A DNA stretch of 64,000 nt from Amycolatopsis sp. WQ 127309 (GCF_023023025.1 NZ_CP095481.1:1426001-1490000), one strand, 5' to 3'; shown: positions 43,288 to 52,328, counted from the first letter of the stretch. Notes: generated by a model not told the origin, from the sequence alone. Translations and numbers: made by a program.

Positions 43288-43719
43288 GTGGGCGCAGTTG
43301 AGGCCCTTGCGAAACGGGCAAAACAGATACACCGGATGCATCGGGCAGCATCTGAGGTACTAAACCACTCAGAGCTACAATCCCCCATTACACGGCGCTA
43401 CCGCACCGCTCGACAGTTGCGGGCCGCGGAGATCGACCAACTGGTCCGCGACTATCGCAGCGGCGCAAACGTCTACCAGCTCGCGGAGCAGTACGGCATC
43501 AGCCGCGGGATCGTCGGCAAGCACCTGCGGAGCCGAGGCGTCGACACCCGGCCACCCGGCCTATACCCGAACGACGTGCCAGCGGCAGCGCATCTCTACC
43601 GAGACGGGTGGTCACTGCAGCGAGTCGCTGAGAAGTTTGGGACGACAGCGGACACAGTGCGAAGACGGTTGCTTGAGGCTGGCGTCGTGATGCGGGACAC
43701 GCACGGACGGGAGCGGTAA
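43288..43719 (+). CDS. Double helix-turn-helix protein of mobile-element type
   Basis: A protein of up to 143 aa. It has two HTH units: AEIDQLVRDYRSGANVYQLA followed by EQYGISRGIVGKHLRSRG, and VPAAAHLYRDGWSLQRVAEK followed by FGTTADTVRRRLLEAG. This tandem-HTH form is common in actinobacterial integrative elements beside recombinases. The first 28 residues are weakly coding-like, so the real start may be ATG 43336 (MHRAASEV). Likely an element regulator or a resolvase-derived DNA-binding fragment. Confidence 0.65.
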   Translation: MGAVEALAKRAKQIHRMHRAASEVLNHSELQSPITRRYRTARQLRAAEIDQLVRDYRSGANVYQLAEQYGISRGIVGKHLRSRGVDTRPPGLYPNDVPAAAHLYRDGWSLQRVAEKFGTTADTVRRRLLEAGVVMRDTHGRER

Positions 43720-43741
43720 GCGCGCCCAGCACGTCCGCTGC

Positions 43742-44640
43742 CTACTCAGGCGACCCGTTCGCTAGCCCTGCAGCAAGACCGGGCGGCACTTCGACACTAT
43801 CCGAGAAGACCATGATTTCCTGAGCCTTAACTACACGATGAGCCGAGTAGTTCAAAGAGAACAAACTACTCCTTCGACTTGAATATAGCTCCTGCACCTG
43901 TGGAACATTATCGTAAGTGAGCACCCATTTCGCATCACAGTATCCATTAAGACAGTCAGCAAGCTTCGCATGGTCGTCGTCGCGAAACGAGTTCAGGTAT
44001 AGCGAACCCGCTTTATCAAAATATGGCGGATCGGCGTATATGAAGGTGCTCGACCTTCGCGCGTACTTCCTAATGACTTTGATGCCATCAGTGTTTGTAA
44101 CACTGATGCGTCGAGCATGGAGACCGATCACGCGCACCCGCTCAGCAAGGGCTTCCTTATTGAATCGCGCATCGATCTTATAATTTCCAGTTTGGTCCAT
44201 GCCGCCGATTGGGCCGCCGTTGAGCACCCCGGAGCGATTTGTCCTGTTGAGATAAAAAGATGCAAAGCCAATGTCAAACGGATCCGCTGAGCCGTCCAAG
44301 TAGAGCTCCTTCTGCCGGGACCACTCTTTGACCGTAAGTTCAGCTCGCGAAATTCGTTCGCCAAACTTCACCGGCTCGGCAACGACTGCAGACCAAAAGA
44401 AAACACTGCCGGATCAAGGTCATTAATTACGATCCTTTGCACTTGCCCAGTCACCAGAAGCGCTAGCGCAGCTCCAGCACCGCCGGCATACGGCTCGACA
44501 TATGTGCCTTGGGTCAGATTATTACAGCGAATAAAGTCCTTGAGCGACGAGAACAGAGAGCCTTTCCCGCCCGGATACCTCAGCGGCGAGATCGTGACAC
44601 GGCGCAGCTGACTTTTCTTGCTTAGCGTTTCACTACTCAT
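43742..44640 (-). pseudogene. Dam-type N6-adenine DNA methyltransferase, frameshifted
   Basis: A D12-class adenine methyltransferase in two frames. The 5' part (44640-44368) has ISPLRYPGGKGSLF and VEPYAGGAGAALALL (SAM motif). The 3' part (44371-43742) has the catalytic YADPPYF. Between them, reading the second frame upstream of its GTG gives FWSAVVAEPVKFGERI, the expected D12 continuation after NDLDPAVF, so a single frameshift occurred in GTGTTTTCTTTTGG near 44400. The two frames overlap as GTGA, so a split enzyme by coupling is conceivable but less likely. It is A+T-rich and coupled (ATGA) to the upstream ParB-like gene. Confidence 0.8.
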
Positions 44641-46168
44641 GGCGCGAGAATCACTTTCATCAGTTCATGCATTGTACTCCAGCAATTTCGTACATCTTCA
44701 GCTTCAGCATGAACCTTATGATTATGATTGATAGCGTTCAGCGCGTCAGTCGATGCAGAGTAGTAGCCGCTAACCTTGCCTGAATCCAACTTCTTCGCCA
44801 CTTGAGCTAAAGGTCTATGCCCTACGTTGGGCAAGTAGTCGCCTAACCACTTCAGGCAGTGCGAGAGGAACACAAACCCCTGGACATTCTGCTTCTGCCG
44901 AATGTCTTCGCCCACCTTGTCGGCGTAGGACTTGATCGACTTCTCAAGAAAGGTCCTCAGGAGGTCCATTGTCGCGTTCGGATAAATGGTAATATTGATC
45001 CGGGACAGCTCGGCTAAGATGAGACCGACCGAGTCTGGAAAGCCTGAAGGAACCGACAGGGCTGAAGTATCAAGACTTGTAGGCCTCTTGGGTTTCTGAC
45101 TCGACTTAGGCGCAGAACTAGGAGCTCCGCCACCGGGAGCTTGCCCCCAGAAGCACCCGAACTCGCGGGCGGTGGCACAGGATGTCCACTACCACGCGCA
45201 CCACTACCCGGCGAGGGCGGAGAGGGATTTGATCCACCACCCGCGCCACCAGGTGGACCAGAACCCTGAGCAGTACTACTGCCCGCAGCACCACTGGCGC
45301 CGTCTTCGTTTAAGAACGCGCGAAGCTCGGTCAGGTACTCTTGGTATTTTGCGCCTGATGTCTTGTTGAGACTACGCGTATCGATTTTTCGAGACTTTAT
45401 ATCTCCAACAACTTTCTCTGCCAAGGCGCCGAAGGCTTCTTCAGGCAGACTACTCTCGACCACATAGTCGCCGTTGACAGAAAGACCCAGAATCCTCAGG
45501 AAGTCATTATTCGGATAAAGCCGCTCCAGTACCGAGACCGGGAACTTACGACTAGAGACGTAGCTCTTCAGGTCGAGGTCGACATAAGTTATCATCCGGA
45601 ATTTCTCAAGAAAACGACTACGGAGGATAAACTTGCCAACTTCGACCGTGGGATACTGCGCGATCAACTCAAGCGGGGTTTTGCCAGCTTCAAGCTGCGC
45701 CTGAAAGAAAGCAGCTTGACGATTCGGAGACCACGAGCGCCGCTGCGTCCCTGTATGTATAGCGCCGATTAACTGACTAGCATCATCTTCACTCGGCGCA
45801 AGTTTCACATTAATCGTTCTTAACGAATCTCTGTTAGGAATATCTGCAGCTATTTTTGTGATCTACTGATAGAACTGTGGAGCAAGGTATGGGTTCTGGA
45901 TCGACTTCAGTGCCGCGACCCGTCGGTTCCCTTCCGCAACCACAAGCTTCTTATTTCTACGAACAACGATGGGGATCTCATGAGTCAGATACCCCACCTT
46001 GGCGATCCCGTCCACCAGGTCCAGGACCTTCTCGTTACTGAAGAGGTCCTGCATGATGTCACCCTCAGTGACCCCATCCGACAGCTCAAGCCGGACGTTG
46101 TGCGGATCGAGCTGGAGGTCGTCAAGCACATCGACACTCAGCTCTTTCCGTGTCGACATGTCAATCAT
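44637..46168 (-). pseudogene. ParB-like protein broken by an amber stop and a frameshift
   Basis: One gene of about 510 codons in three pieces. Piece 1 (46168-45863) is a ParB/Srx nuclease-type N-terminus with LDLVDGIAKVGYLTHEIPIV and KLVVAEGNRRVAALKSI. It ends at an in-frame TAG after QFYQ, with the same frame continuing ITKIAADIPNRDSLRTINVK into piece 2 (to about 45130), a helical region and a Pro/Gly/Ser-rich linker. At a GGGGG run near 45145 the frame shifts; piece 3 continues QAPGGGAPSSAPKSSQ, then SVGLILAELSRINITIYP, to 44637, ending in a helical domain with RNCWSTMH. ATG 46168 has GGAGG. Both lesions are direct observations; the intact protein is inferred. Confidence 0.8.
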
Positions 46169-46174
46169 CGACAA

Positions 46175-46551
46175 CCTCCGTCAGCTCTCGCGGCCAGTTC
46201 CTGCCACTTCCCTCGATCTTGTCCACCTTAGTGCGCTCACCCTATGCAACAGTACGTCGCCACTGCTCCGATCAGGTGATGATCCACCAGGCGGGTACCA
46301 ATATCGCTAAAGCCCAAGGTTTGTTACAAGTCCCGAACTACGAACGACGGCCCCATGCCTCTGCTCCGAAGTCAGGCAGCAAACTGCGGAAGCGGCAATT
46401 CTTACGGTACGAGCTGCGTCCGACCTGACTGCTACATCTATCTGCGATGGAAGCCTGCCAGGACTCGGCCCGCGGGCCACCATGACGACGACCTGCGCAA
46501 ACTTCCGCAAGGTCCGAGTGCCGCCCCAGAGAGACCGGGGCGGCACCACAG
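46175..46551. other. Intergenic region in the island
   Basis: About 375 bp between the divergent ends of the ParB-like gene start and the small membrane gene stop. Base composition changes from A+T-richer to G+C-richer near 46440. It should contain the promoter of the ParB-Dam operon (minus strand). I see no gene with RBS and codon bias, and no repeat or RNA fold. Confidence 0.4.
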
Positions 46552-46704
46552 CTACTCGGACAACGCGCCGTACAGCAGCATGACGGCGCTCGCCACGCCA
46601 AGTGCCTTCTGCCAGCCGCGCGGCAGCAGTCCCAGCGAAGCTGCGGCAGTGGCCAGCGCGAGCCACTTACGCAAGTCGCCTGAAGAGCCAGCTGACCTAC
46701 TCAT
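46552..46704 (-). CDS. Small membrane peptide with a near-perfect Shine-Dalgarno
   Basis: A 50-aa peptide: charged N-terminus (MSRSAGSSGDLRKW), hydrophobic LALATAAASLGLLP, a basic break (RGWQKA) and a second hydrophobic stretch LGVASAVMLLYGAL. AAGGAGGTGATTACG immediately precedes ATG 46704; AAGGAGGTGAT is an extended match to the 16S anti-SD, the strongest RBS in the window, which argues for high translation. It may be a two-helix membrane peptide such as a toxin or holin-like element protein. No homologue recognised. Confidence 0.6.
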   Translation of the reverse strand: MSRSAGSSGDLRKWLALATAAASLGLLPRGWQKALGVASAVMLLYGALSE

Positions 46705-46816
46705 CGTAATCACCTCCTTACGTTCCCCTTGTTTCAACGTGCACTCCTACAGTGAAACCCCAGCACCTAGCCGAGCACCAGCGCAGTTGGCGACCAATCT
46801 GGTGTAATCTCCATAG

Positions 46817-47656
46817 ATGCGGCTGCCCACCGAGCCAGTGACAATCGACGACCTCGTTGCGGACGCCGCCGTGGCAGGCCACCAGGTCAGCGTCCGACTT
46901 ATCCGCGACTGGACCGAGCGGGGCCTGCTCGACTACCCACAGCACCGACCAGCCGGCAAGGGACATGGCTCAAAGCCGGCGCTCTACAGCGGGAACCAGC
47001 GCAGCCTGTTCCTGACCCTGTTGGGCAAGCGACGCGAAGCTGGATCGATCCGCAGCTTGGCCCGGATCCCGGTGTTCACCTGGATGTACTTCGGCGACGA
47101 GCACGTCCCGCTACACCAGGCCCGACGAGCCTTTATGACTTGGCTCGGCGACGCGCGAACGAGTAGGCAACGGGCGAAGACAAGTGCGCAGGCCCTACTC
47201 ATGCAGCTCGACCACCCGGGCGCCTCCACAAGAGCACGACGCGAACTCTTAGCTCAGCTGACTGAGGTCGCCTACACTGGTACTACCAATTTGAGCCAGC
47301 TGGAACACGCGGTCCGTGCGGTCTTCGAACCCGGCGGGTCACCAATCCGCCGAGCTGTCGGACACCCGAGCGCAGCGCTGACTGCCAACTCGGCCGTTCA
47401 CTTGATCCGAGCGCGATTGACCGCATACCGCCTGCTGGCAGCCGAGGCCATTCCAGACGAGTTGTTCGTCGAGGCCCGACAGGAGCACCTCATGCACCTG
47501 GGGCGCTACCAGCTGGAGCAGCCGATGCTCGCTACTGGTTCACCGGCCGATCGACCACAGATGTACGAGGTACTCAGCACCTCAGACCTGTTCAACAGCT
47601 GCTGTGACCATTTGCTGACGACCATTGGCCTGAAGCTGGCGCAGGGTTCCGATTAG
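46817..47656 (+). CDS. MerR-like HTH regulator of the island
   Basis: A 279-aa protein. The N-terminus resembles a MerR-type winged helix (SVRLIRDWTERGLLDYPQHR ... KPALYSGNQRSLFLTLL), with the wing lengthened. The remaining 200 residues are helical without known motif (two helical bundles, about 100-180 and 195-275). TAATCT six bases before ATG 46817 suggests a leaderless mRNA. It is divergent from the small membrane peptide, whose expression it may control. Similar proteins occur in actinobacterial integrative elements; identity beyond that is unknown. Confidence 0.7.
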   Translation: MRLPTEPVTIDDLVADAAVAGHQVSVRLIRDWTERGLLDYPQHRPAGKGHGSKPALYSGNQRSLFLTLLGKRREAGSIRSLARIPVFTWMYFGDEHVPLHQARRAFMTWLGDARTSRQRAKTSAQALLMQLDHPGASTRARRELLAQLTEVAYTGTTNLSQLEHAVRAVFEPGGSPIRRAVGHPSAALTANSAVHLIRARLTAYRLLAAEAIPDELFVEARQEHLMHLGRYQLEQPMLATGSPADRPQMYEVLSTSDLFNSCCDHLLTTIGLKLAQGSD

Positions 47657-47660
47657 TCCC

Positions 47661-48038
47661 TCACGGCCGACCGTGCAGCTTGAAGACGTCCTGGACCTGC
47701 TGGGCCCAGAAGAGGTACGGCTCTTCGAAACGGTAACCGAGGCTCCTGGCCATATCGTAGAACCCGGCGCCCGGTTCCTTGTCGCCGTACTTGTGAGTCA
47801 CGATCGAGGTCAAGGCTGGTCGACGAGCCGCGCACTCGGCCTCAAAGACTGCGCCGAGCAGGTGATTCATCAGCGCCGAGTAGGGATCAAGCTTGACCGC
47901 GGTCACCTGGCCAGCGACCTCGCCATACCAGGTCATCCGGCGATCGTAGGCAGCCTCGAGGATGGCCGTGCGGACCTCATCCTTTGCAACCTGCCACTGA
48001 TCATCAGCCAAGCCGAACTGCGCACCCGACCTGCGCAT
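47661..48038 (-). CDS. Hypothetical protein
   Basis: A 125-aa soluble protein with a helical N-terminal half (LADDQWQVAKDEVRTAILEA) and a conserved-looking ITxVKLDP-like beta stretch (VTAVKLDPYSALMNHLLG). ATG 48038 has GGAGA six bases upstream and is chosen over a frame opening 14 codons earlier. It converges on the MerR-like gene (4 bp between stops). No family recognised; base composition is like that of the island rather than the core. Confidence 0.6.
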   Translation of the reverse strand: MRRSGAQFGLADDQWQVAKDEVRTAILEAAYDRRMTWYGEVAGQVTAVKLDPYSALMNHLLGAVFEAECAARRPALTSIVTHKYGDKEPGAGFYDMARSLGYRFEEPYLFWAQQVQDVFKLHGRP

Positions 48039-48289
48039 AGCGTCTCCTTCGTTGACGACTTCCCTGAAGCAGGTTGTCACGATACCTTCGCGGCTAGTCG
48101 AAGGGCCCTGTCAGAAGCCGCAGATACTCCGCTGGTAGCTGTGCTCCGCACAGCAATATGGTGCGCAAATTTCCGGCAATATAGCCCACCCGTCAGAACG
48201 CACGACCATTCGACCATTGGGGTGATCACCGTAACAGCAGCCCAGAGAGGTACGAATAGAGGGGAGCCCAGCCGAAGAGGACACGAGGG

Positions 48290-49159
48290 ATGACTCAAGT
48301 GACTACACCAAGCGCGCCAACTTCGACGAAGCGCAGAGTCTTTATCGCATTGGGAAGTCTGATCGTATTCGTCCTCGGAGGAGTCACCACAGTCGTGCTC
48401 CAGCGCTATATACCAGCCCTGCTTCCGCCTCTGGACAGCGCCGTAGGCTACCAACCTCTCGCAGCCAACAAGATCGCATGGCCCAGGCTAAACAGATGTG
48501 ACGATTCAACCGTTGTTGCAATGTCAGCCGGCTCCATCGCTTCACCTGCAAATATCAAACACGGTGACGAAATGGAAGATCCACGCGACACTGTTATCAC
48601 CGCAGGCGGAGGTTCATACCTCGACGGAAGCCTGACCGTGGCACTCGCGACCCGAGATACGACCACGGCACAGATCACTGGCCTTCGCGCTAAAATATTT
48701 AGGACTTTTGATACGCCAGTGGCTTGGATCCTAAATGCCGGCGGTGGTGGATGTGGCGGCATAGATATCCGTCTGTTTGAAGCGCGACTCGACGAGGGAG
48801 GCCGCATCCTGGACCGGGGCGTTCAGCAGTCGCAGGAGCAACCCAGTGCCAATCCGCCAAAGAAGCAGCCCTTAGGTACTGGTTTCACCGTGTCCGGCGG
48901 AGATCAAACACAACTTCTCGTAGAGGCCAAGTCGTGCAAACACTCGTACACGTGGGGATTGGAGATCGACTACATCGTCGCTGGCCAAAAGTACACGTAC
49001 AGGTTAGGGACCCCCGAAGAGCCCCTGATTTCCCTGGGCCGCAGAGACAAGAGCACGAAGCTCTACGTCGGCAGCGACGGATTCGATCAACAGCCGCCGA
49101 CCGTCAAGGAGTTCGGTTCACGTAACCTGCAAGGAGAGGACTCATGCCAGCCAGCCTAA
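48290..49159 (+). CDS. Membrane-anchored hypothetical protein
   Basis: A 289-aa protein: basic N-terminus, one transmembrane helix (about 15-38, VFIALGSLIVFVLGGVTTVV), then an extracytoplasmic beta-rich domain with four or five Cys (for example RCDD, GGGGCGGIDIRL, KSCKHSYTWGLEIDYIV). Two Cys pairs may form disulfides. ATG 48290 has GAGG upstream. It overlaps the following lipoprotein gene by 16 bp, so the two are cotranscribed and may act as an envelope pair. Family unknown. Confidence 0.7.
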   Translation: MTQVTTPSAPTSTKRRVFIALGSLIVFVLGGVTTVVLQRYIPALLPPLDSAVGYQPLAANKIAWPRLNRCDDSTVVAMSAGSIASPANIKHGDEMEDPRDTVITAGGGSYLDGSLTVALATRDTTTAQITGLRAKIFRTFDTPVAWILNAGGGGCGGIDIRLFEARLDEGGRILDRGVQQSQEQPSANPPKKQPLGTGFTVSGGDQTQLLVEAKSCKHSYTWGLEIDYIVAGQKYTYRLGTPEEPLISLGRRDKSTKLYVGSDGFDQQPPTVKEFGSRNLQGEDSCQPA

Positions 49160-49761
49160 GGCGTCGCGCGGACCGTCGCTCTGTTCTAAGCGCAATAGCA
49201 GTAGTGCTGACACTCGAATTGGCGACTGCGTGCAGTAGCCCCTCTCCAATTCCGCAAAATGACTCGCTGAACTTGATGACTGTCGACTGGATCAATGCGG
49301 TCGCGCCAGCAGACCTATGCTTCTCCTCAACGCCAGTGAAATTGCAAAATGGAATGGCGTCCATCCAAAGCTCGCAATGGGGTCCGCTAACCTATGGCCT
49401 GACCGATGCCGCGCCGACTTATGGCGATTTGACAGGTGACGGTAAGGACGAAATCGGCCTAAAGGTCTACCGCGTCCCCGAAGGCGCGGGTGGAAGTGGG
49501 ATCATCGCGCAAGGTTTTGTAATCTTGGACGGCGCGAGCGGAACTGCGAAGTTGATCGGCAACGTCATAGCTGTTCACAGCAGTACACCGGGACTCAACA
49601 GTCCCGGTGTAAACCGTATAGATATTATACCGGGTGGCATCACTTCGTACGAGAAATTCTACACAGTCGATGATCCGTCATGCTGCCCAAGTCGCGATGC
49701 CGTCACCAACTGGACGTACCGGGACGGGAAGTTGAGTCATGGGACGACGGTCGACAAGTAA
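49144..49761 (+). CDS. Lipoprotein with FG-GAP-like motif
   Basis: A 205-aa lipoprotein. The twin-Arg-containing start and hydrophobic helix lead to the lipobox LATACSS (lipidated Cys near residue 30). The exported domain includes YGDLTGDGKDEIGLKVY, a calcium-type DxTGDGxxE loop seen in FG-GAP/VCBS repeats, and a CC pair (DPSCCPSR). ATG 49144 overlaps the preceding gene. Together with that gene it suggests surface display of an element-encoded complex. Function unknown. Confidence 0.72.
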   Translation: MPASLRRRADRRSVLSAIAVVLTLELATACSSPSPIPQNDSLNLMTVDWINAVAPADLCFSSTPVKLQNGMASIQSSQWGPLTYGLTDAAPTYGDLTGDGKDEIGLKVYRVPEGAGGSGIIAQGFVILDGASGTAKLIGNVIAVHSSTPGLNSPGVNRIDIIPGGITSYEKFYTVDDPSCCPSRDAVTNWTYRDGKLSHGTTVDK

Positions 49762-49825
49762 GGCCAACAGCTCTGAGCATACAACTGAGACAGATTTCAA
49801 CGCAATGCCGAGATGCGCGAATGGC

Positions 49826-50295
49826 CTAGTCGTGATCCATAAACTGAGAGGCTGCGGCAAGAAATACCTCAAGAGCTTCGTGCATCTCACGAGCCGCATC
49901 GCTCAACAGGCGATACTCCGGCGCCGTGCCCGCCTCCGCTGCGCTGGCCCGATTATTCGCAGCGTTCAAGAGGAGCGCCATCGCCAACAGTAGTTTCTGC
50001 ACAGCGGCTCCGACCTCTTTGGCCCTTCCAGCCTGACAACTTGACCACACTGAAATGCAGCATCGTACTTGATCTGAAGATCTTCTCTAATAGAATCTAG
50101 GGTTTCGAACTCTCCAGGCGCTGCGACCTGCCCTTTTTCCGGGATAATCTCAGAAATAGGTCCGATCAGGTTGCGCAGTTGCTCCACGCTAACCAAGAAG
50201 GCCACGTAGACTTCTCGCCGTACTTCGCGTCTCCATTTCTCGTGCTCCAAGTCGACTTGAATTTGTAACTGTTCACGCTGCCCTTGAAGCCTGTC
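49826..50295 (-). pseudogene. Hypothetical helical protein, truncated and frameshifted
   Basis: Two overlapping frames read as one protein: LQIQVDLEHEKWRREVRREV ... GQVVRLEG in the first, then KEVGAAVQKLLLAMALLLNA ... HEALEVFLAAASQ in the second, with the switch near 50015. The N-terminus is cut at about 50290, where sequence becomes antisense to the recombinase fragment. Such coiled-coil cytoplasmic proteins are common in Streptomyces elements, from memory. Both the cut and the frameshift mark decay of this part of the island. Confidence 0.6.
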
Positions 50296-51263
50296 GGCTT
50301 GACGACGATCTATCATATCCTGGCTAACCCGTACTACATGGGCATGGTCAGCTACCAAGGCATCCACTACGAAGGCAAACACCAGCCCCTAGTCGAGCCA
50401 GAAACATGGCTCGCCGTACAGGATGTACTCGCCGCCCATAACCACACCGGCGAGAAGGACCGAGTACATCGTCACTACTTGCGCAGCACGATCTATTGCT
50501 CGTCTTGCGGCGGTCGCCTGGTCTTCTCACGTCACCGTGGACGACGTGGCGGCACCTACGACTATTTTCTCTGTCTGAAGCGCAAGACCAAGGAGAACAA
50601 CTGCCTACGACCGGGAGTGCGGGTCGAGCGCATCGAGGAGGGCATAGACCGCTTCTACGGCACGTTCCAGTTCAGCGCACATCTTATCGAGCAGACGCGT
50701 GCAGCCGTGCAGGCCGAGCACGCCGCAACTCAGGCTGAGGCCAGTCGCGGACTACGCCGCGCGCAGACCCACAAAGATCAGGCGCAAGACGAACGTCAGA
50801 AGCTGCTTGCCGCGCACTACGCTGGAGCCATCCCGCAAGATCTGCTCGCGACTGAGATGCAGCGACTCACTCGTGTCCTCGTGGACGCCGAGGCAGAGAT
50901 TACAGCCGCAACAGCCTCGGCGGCGGACGTAGAGCGGACTCTCAGCGAGGCACTGGATGTCGCGGGCAGCTGCGAGCGTGCCTACCTGCTCGCCCCGGAG
51001 AGCATCAAGCGACAGATCAACCAGGGGCTGTTCGTCAAGCTGTTCATCGGTGAGGACAGCAGTGTCGAGCGGACAGAGCTAACCGAGCCGTTTGCGGCGC
51101 TGTTGAACAGTGCAACACCGATGCAGACGGCACCGGATCACCCGAGGACCGGCAAGACGGCGTCCCAGAACGGCATAGAGACGGTAAACGGTGGCCGAGA
51201 GACCGACCGGGCAGACGTGACCGCCGAGCCCATGTACGGCGCAACCACGGTGACGGAGGGCAC

Positions 51264-51305
51264 AAAAACAACACGCCGAGCGAGAATTTCTCGTTCGGCG
51301 TGTTG
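51264..51305 (-). terminator. Terminator of tRNA-Ala
   Basis: On the minus strand the near-perfect long hairpin CAACACGCCGA...TCGGCGTGTTG (about 51269-51305) is followed by TTTTT (complement of 51264-51268), a classic rho-independent terminator 19 bp after the tRNA 3' end. Confidence 0.88.
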
Positions 51306-51323
51306 TGAAAGACGTCTATCTAG

Positions 51324-51396
51324 TGGAGCTGAGGGGAATCGAACCCCTGACCTTCTCGATGCGAACGAGACGCGCTACCAACTGCGCTACAGCCCC
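51324..51396 (-). tRNA. tRNA-Ala, anticodon CGC
   Basis: The 73-nt cloverleaf has acceptor arms GGGGCTG/CAGCTCC with one G-U pair, D loop AGCGCAGTTGGTAGCGC, an anticodon arm TCTCG-TTCGCAT-CGAGA (anticodon CGC, reads GCG) and T arm CAGGGGTTCGAATCCCCTC-like. The discriminator is A and CCA is not encoded. It is followed by a strong terminator. Its 3' end faces the mobile-element remnant, the usual orientation for an integration target. Confidence 0.96.
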
Positions 51397-51449
51397 TTGA
51401 TCGTGCTCGTAGAGCTTAGCAGTGCCCTACGAGCACGACACGCGGGGGG

Positions 51450-52328
51450 TCACTCTCCGACGGCCCGGCGGTAAGGCCCGGTCCCGGGCTCGTCGAGCTC
51501 CTCGAACGCCGGGTCTTCGTCGTCCAGGTCGACGACGACCGCGCTGCGGCGGATGCGGGATGTCGGCGACGGGCGGCGTTCCACGATCTCGCGGCGGGCC
51601 GGCTCGACGACCTCCACGGCGGCGACGTCGTCGACCTCGTCCTCCGGCTCGACGTCGTCAACGGAAGCCGAAACCGACGGCCGGGGTCCGGGCTCCGACG
51701 GGCGTCGTGGGGCGCGCGTGCCGTTGTAGCGCGCGAGGCGGCGCTGGCGGATCTCCTCCTCGATGCGCACCTGGCGGCGCAGGTAGACGAGGTACCCGAC
51801 CAGCACGACGTCGGCGACCGCGTGGCCCCACCAGACGAGCGGGAACAGGAAACCCGCGACGCCGGCGGTGATCACCGCGACGACGAGCAGGATGACGACG
51901 ACGCGCTGCCGGAAGCTGTACTTCGCGCGGGCGGCCATCTCCGCCGCCTCGGGGTCGAAGCCGCCGCGGCCCGGCCGGTAGCCGGCCCGTTCGCGCTCGC
52001 GTTCGGCCCGCCGCTCGGCACGGCCCGGCTGTGGGAGCGGCTCGGGCTCTTCCTCGTCGAGGTCGTCGTCGAGTTCGAGCTCCGCCTCCAGCTCCGCGAG
52101 GTCGTCCTCGACCGAGGGCCGGGACTTCACCGGATTGGACTTGACGGGACTGTCGGACATGGCGAATTCCTCCCGGTCTTCGTTGCGTCCACCACCACTG
52201 CGCACGACCCTGGCCGCCAACGCGGAGTCAGCGGTCCTCGCGACCTGCTGCCGCCGGCGCGCGACCATGGGCACGAGTACGACGAGCCATGCCGCGGCGA
52301 GCGCGACGATGATCACGGAGCTGGGCAT
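51450..52328 (-). CDS. sepX: Divisome membrane protein SepX/GlpR
   Basis: A 292-aa protein. N-terminal helix (SSVIIVALAAAWLVVLVPMV) followed by RRRQQVARTADSALAARVV, then a disordered acidic region (about 60-100), a second membrane pair (about 140-185, RVVVILLVVAVITAGVAGFL and an LVWWGHAVADVVLVGYLVYL helix) and a long charged tail. This architecture matches SepX of Streptomyces and GlpR of Corynebacterium, which bind the MoeA-like Glp and link it to Wag31/FtsZ. GGAGGTGA nine bases before ATG 52328 is a very strong RBS. Glp, galU and rimJ-like genes upstream complete the conserved order. Confidence 0.85.
   Translation of the reverse strand: MPSSVIIVALAAAWLVVLVPMVARRRQQVARTADSALAARVVRSGGGRNEDREEFAMSDSPVKSNPVKSRPSVEDDLAELEAELELDDDLDEEEPEPLPQPGRAERRAERERERAGYRPGRGGFDPEAAEMAARAKYSFRQRVVVILLVVAVITAGVAGFLFPLVWWGHAVADVVLVGYLVYLRRQVRIEEEIRQRRLARYNGTRAPRRPSEPGPRPSVSASVDDVEPEDEVDDVAAVEVVEPARREIVERRPSPTSRIRRSAVVVDLDDEDPAFEELDEPGTGPYRRAVGE

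Larger units (their letters stand above)
50284..51474 (+). pseudogene. Large serine recombinase, N-terminally truncated
   Basis: The open frame begins inside the recombinase domain (LTTIYHILANPYYMGMVSYQ) and continues with the zinc-ribbon (YCSSCGGRLVFSRH ... NCLRPGVRVERIE) and a coiled-coil tail. The whole N-terminal resolvase domain with the catalytic Ser is missing, cut at the same point (about 50290) as the opposite-strand pseudogene. At the 3' end no stop precedes the tRNA: the frame runs across the tRNA-Ala gene and into the 3' end of sepX, so the natural C-terminus was lost, perhaps around 51200-51265. It cannot mobilise the island. Confidence 0.75.

Noticed and set aside
43143..43420. 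Partial tRNA-Ala copy marking the left att site
   Set aside because: Searched by eye for the tRNA 3' half on both strands; none seen.
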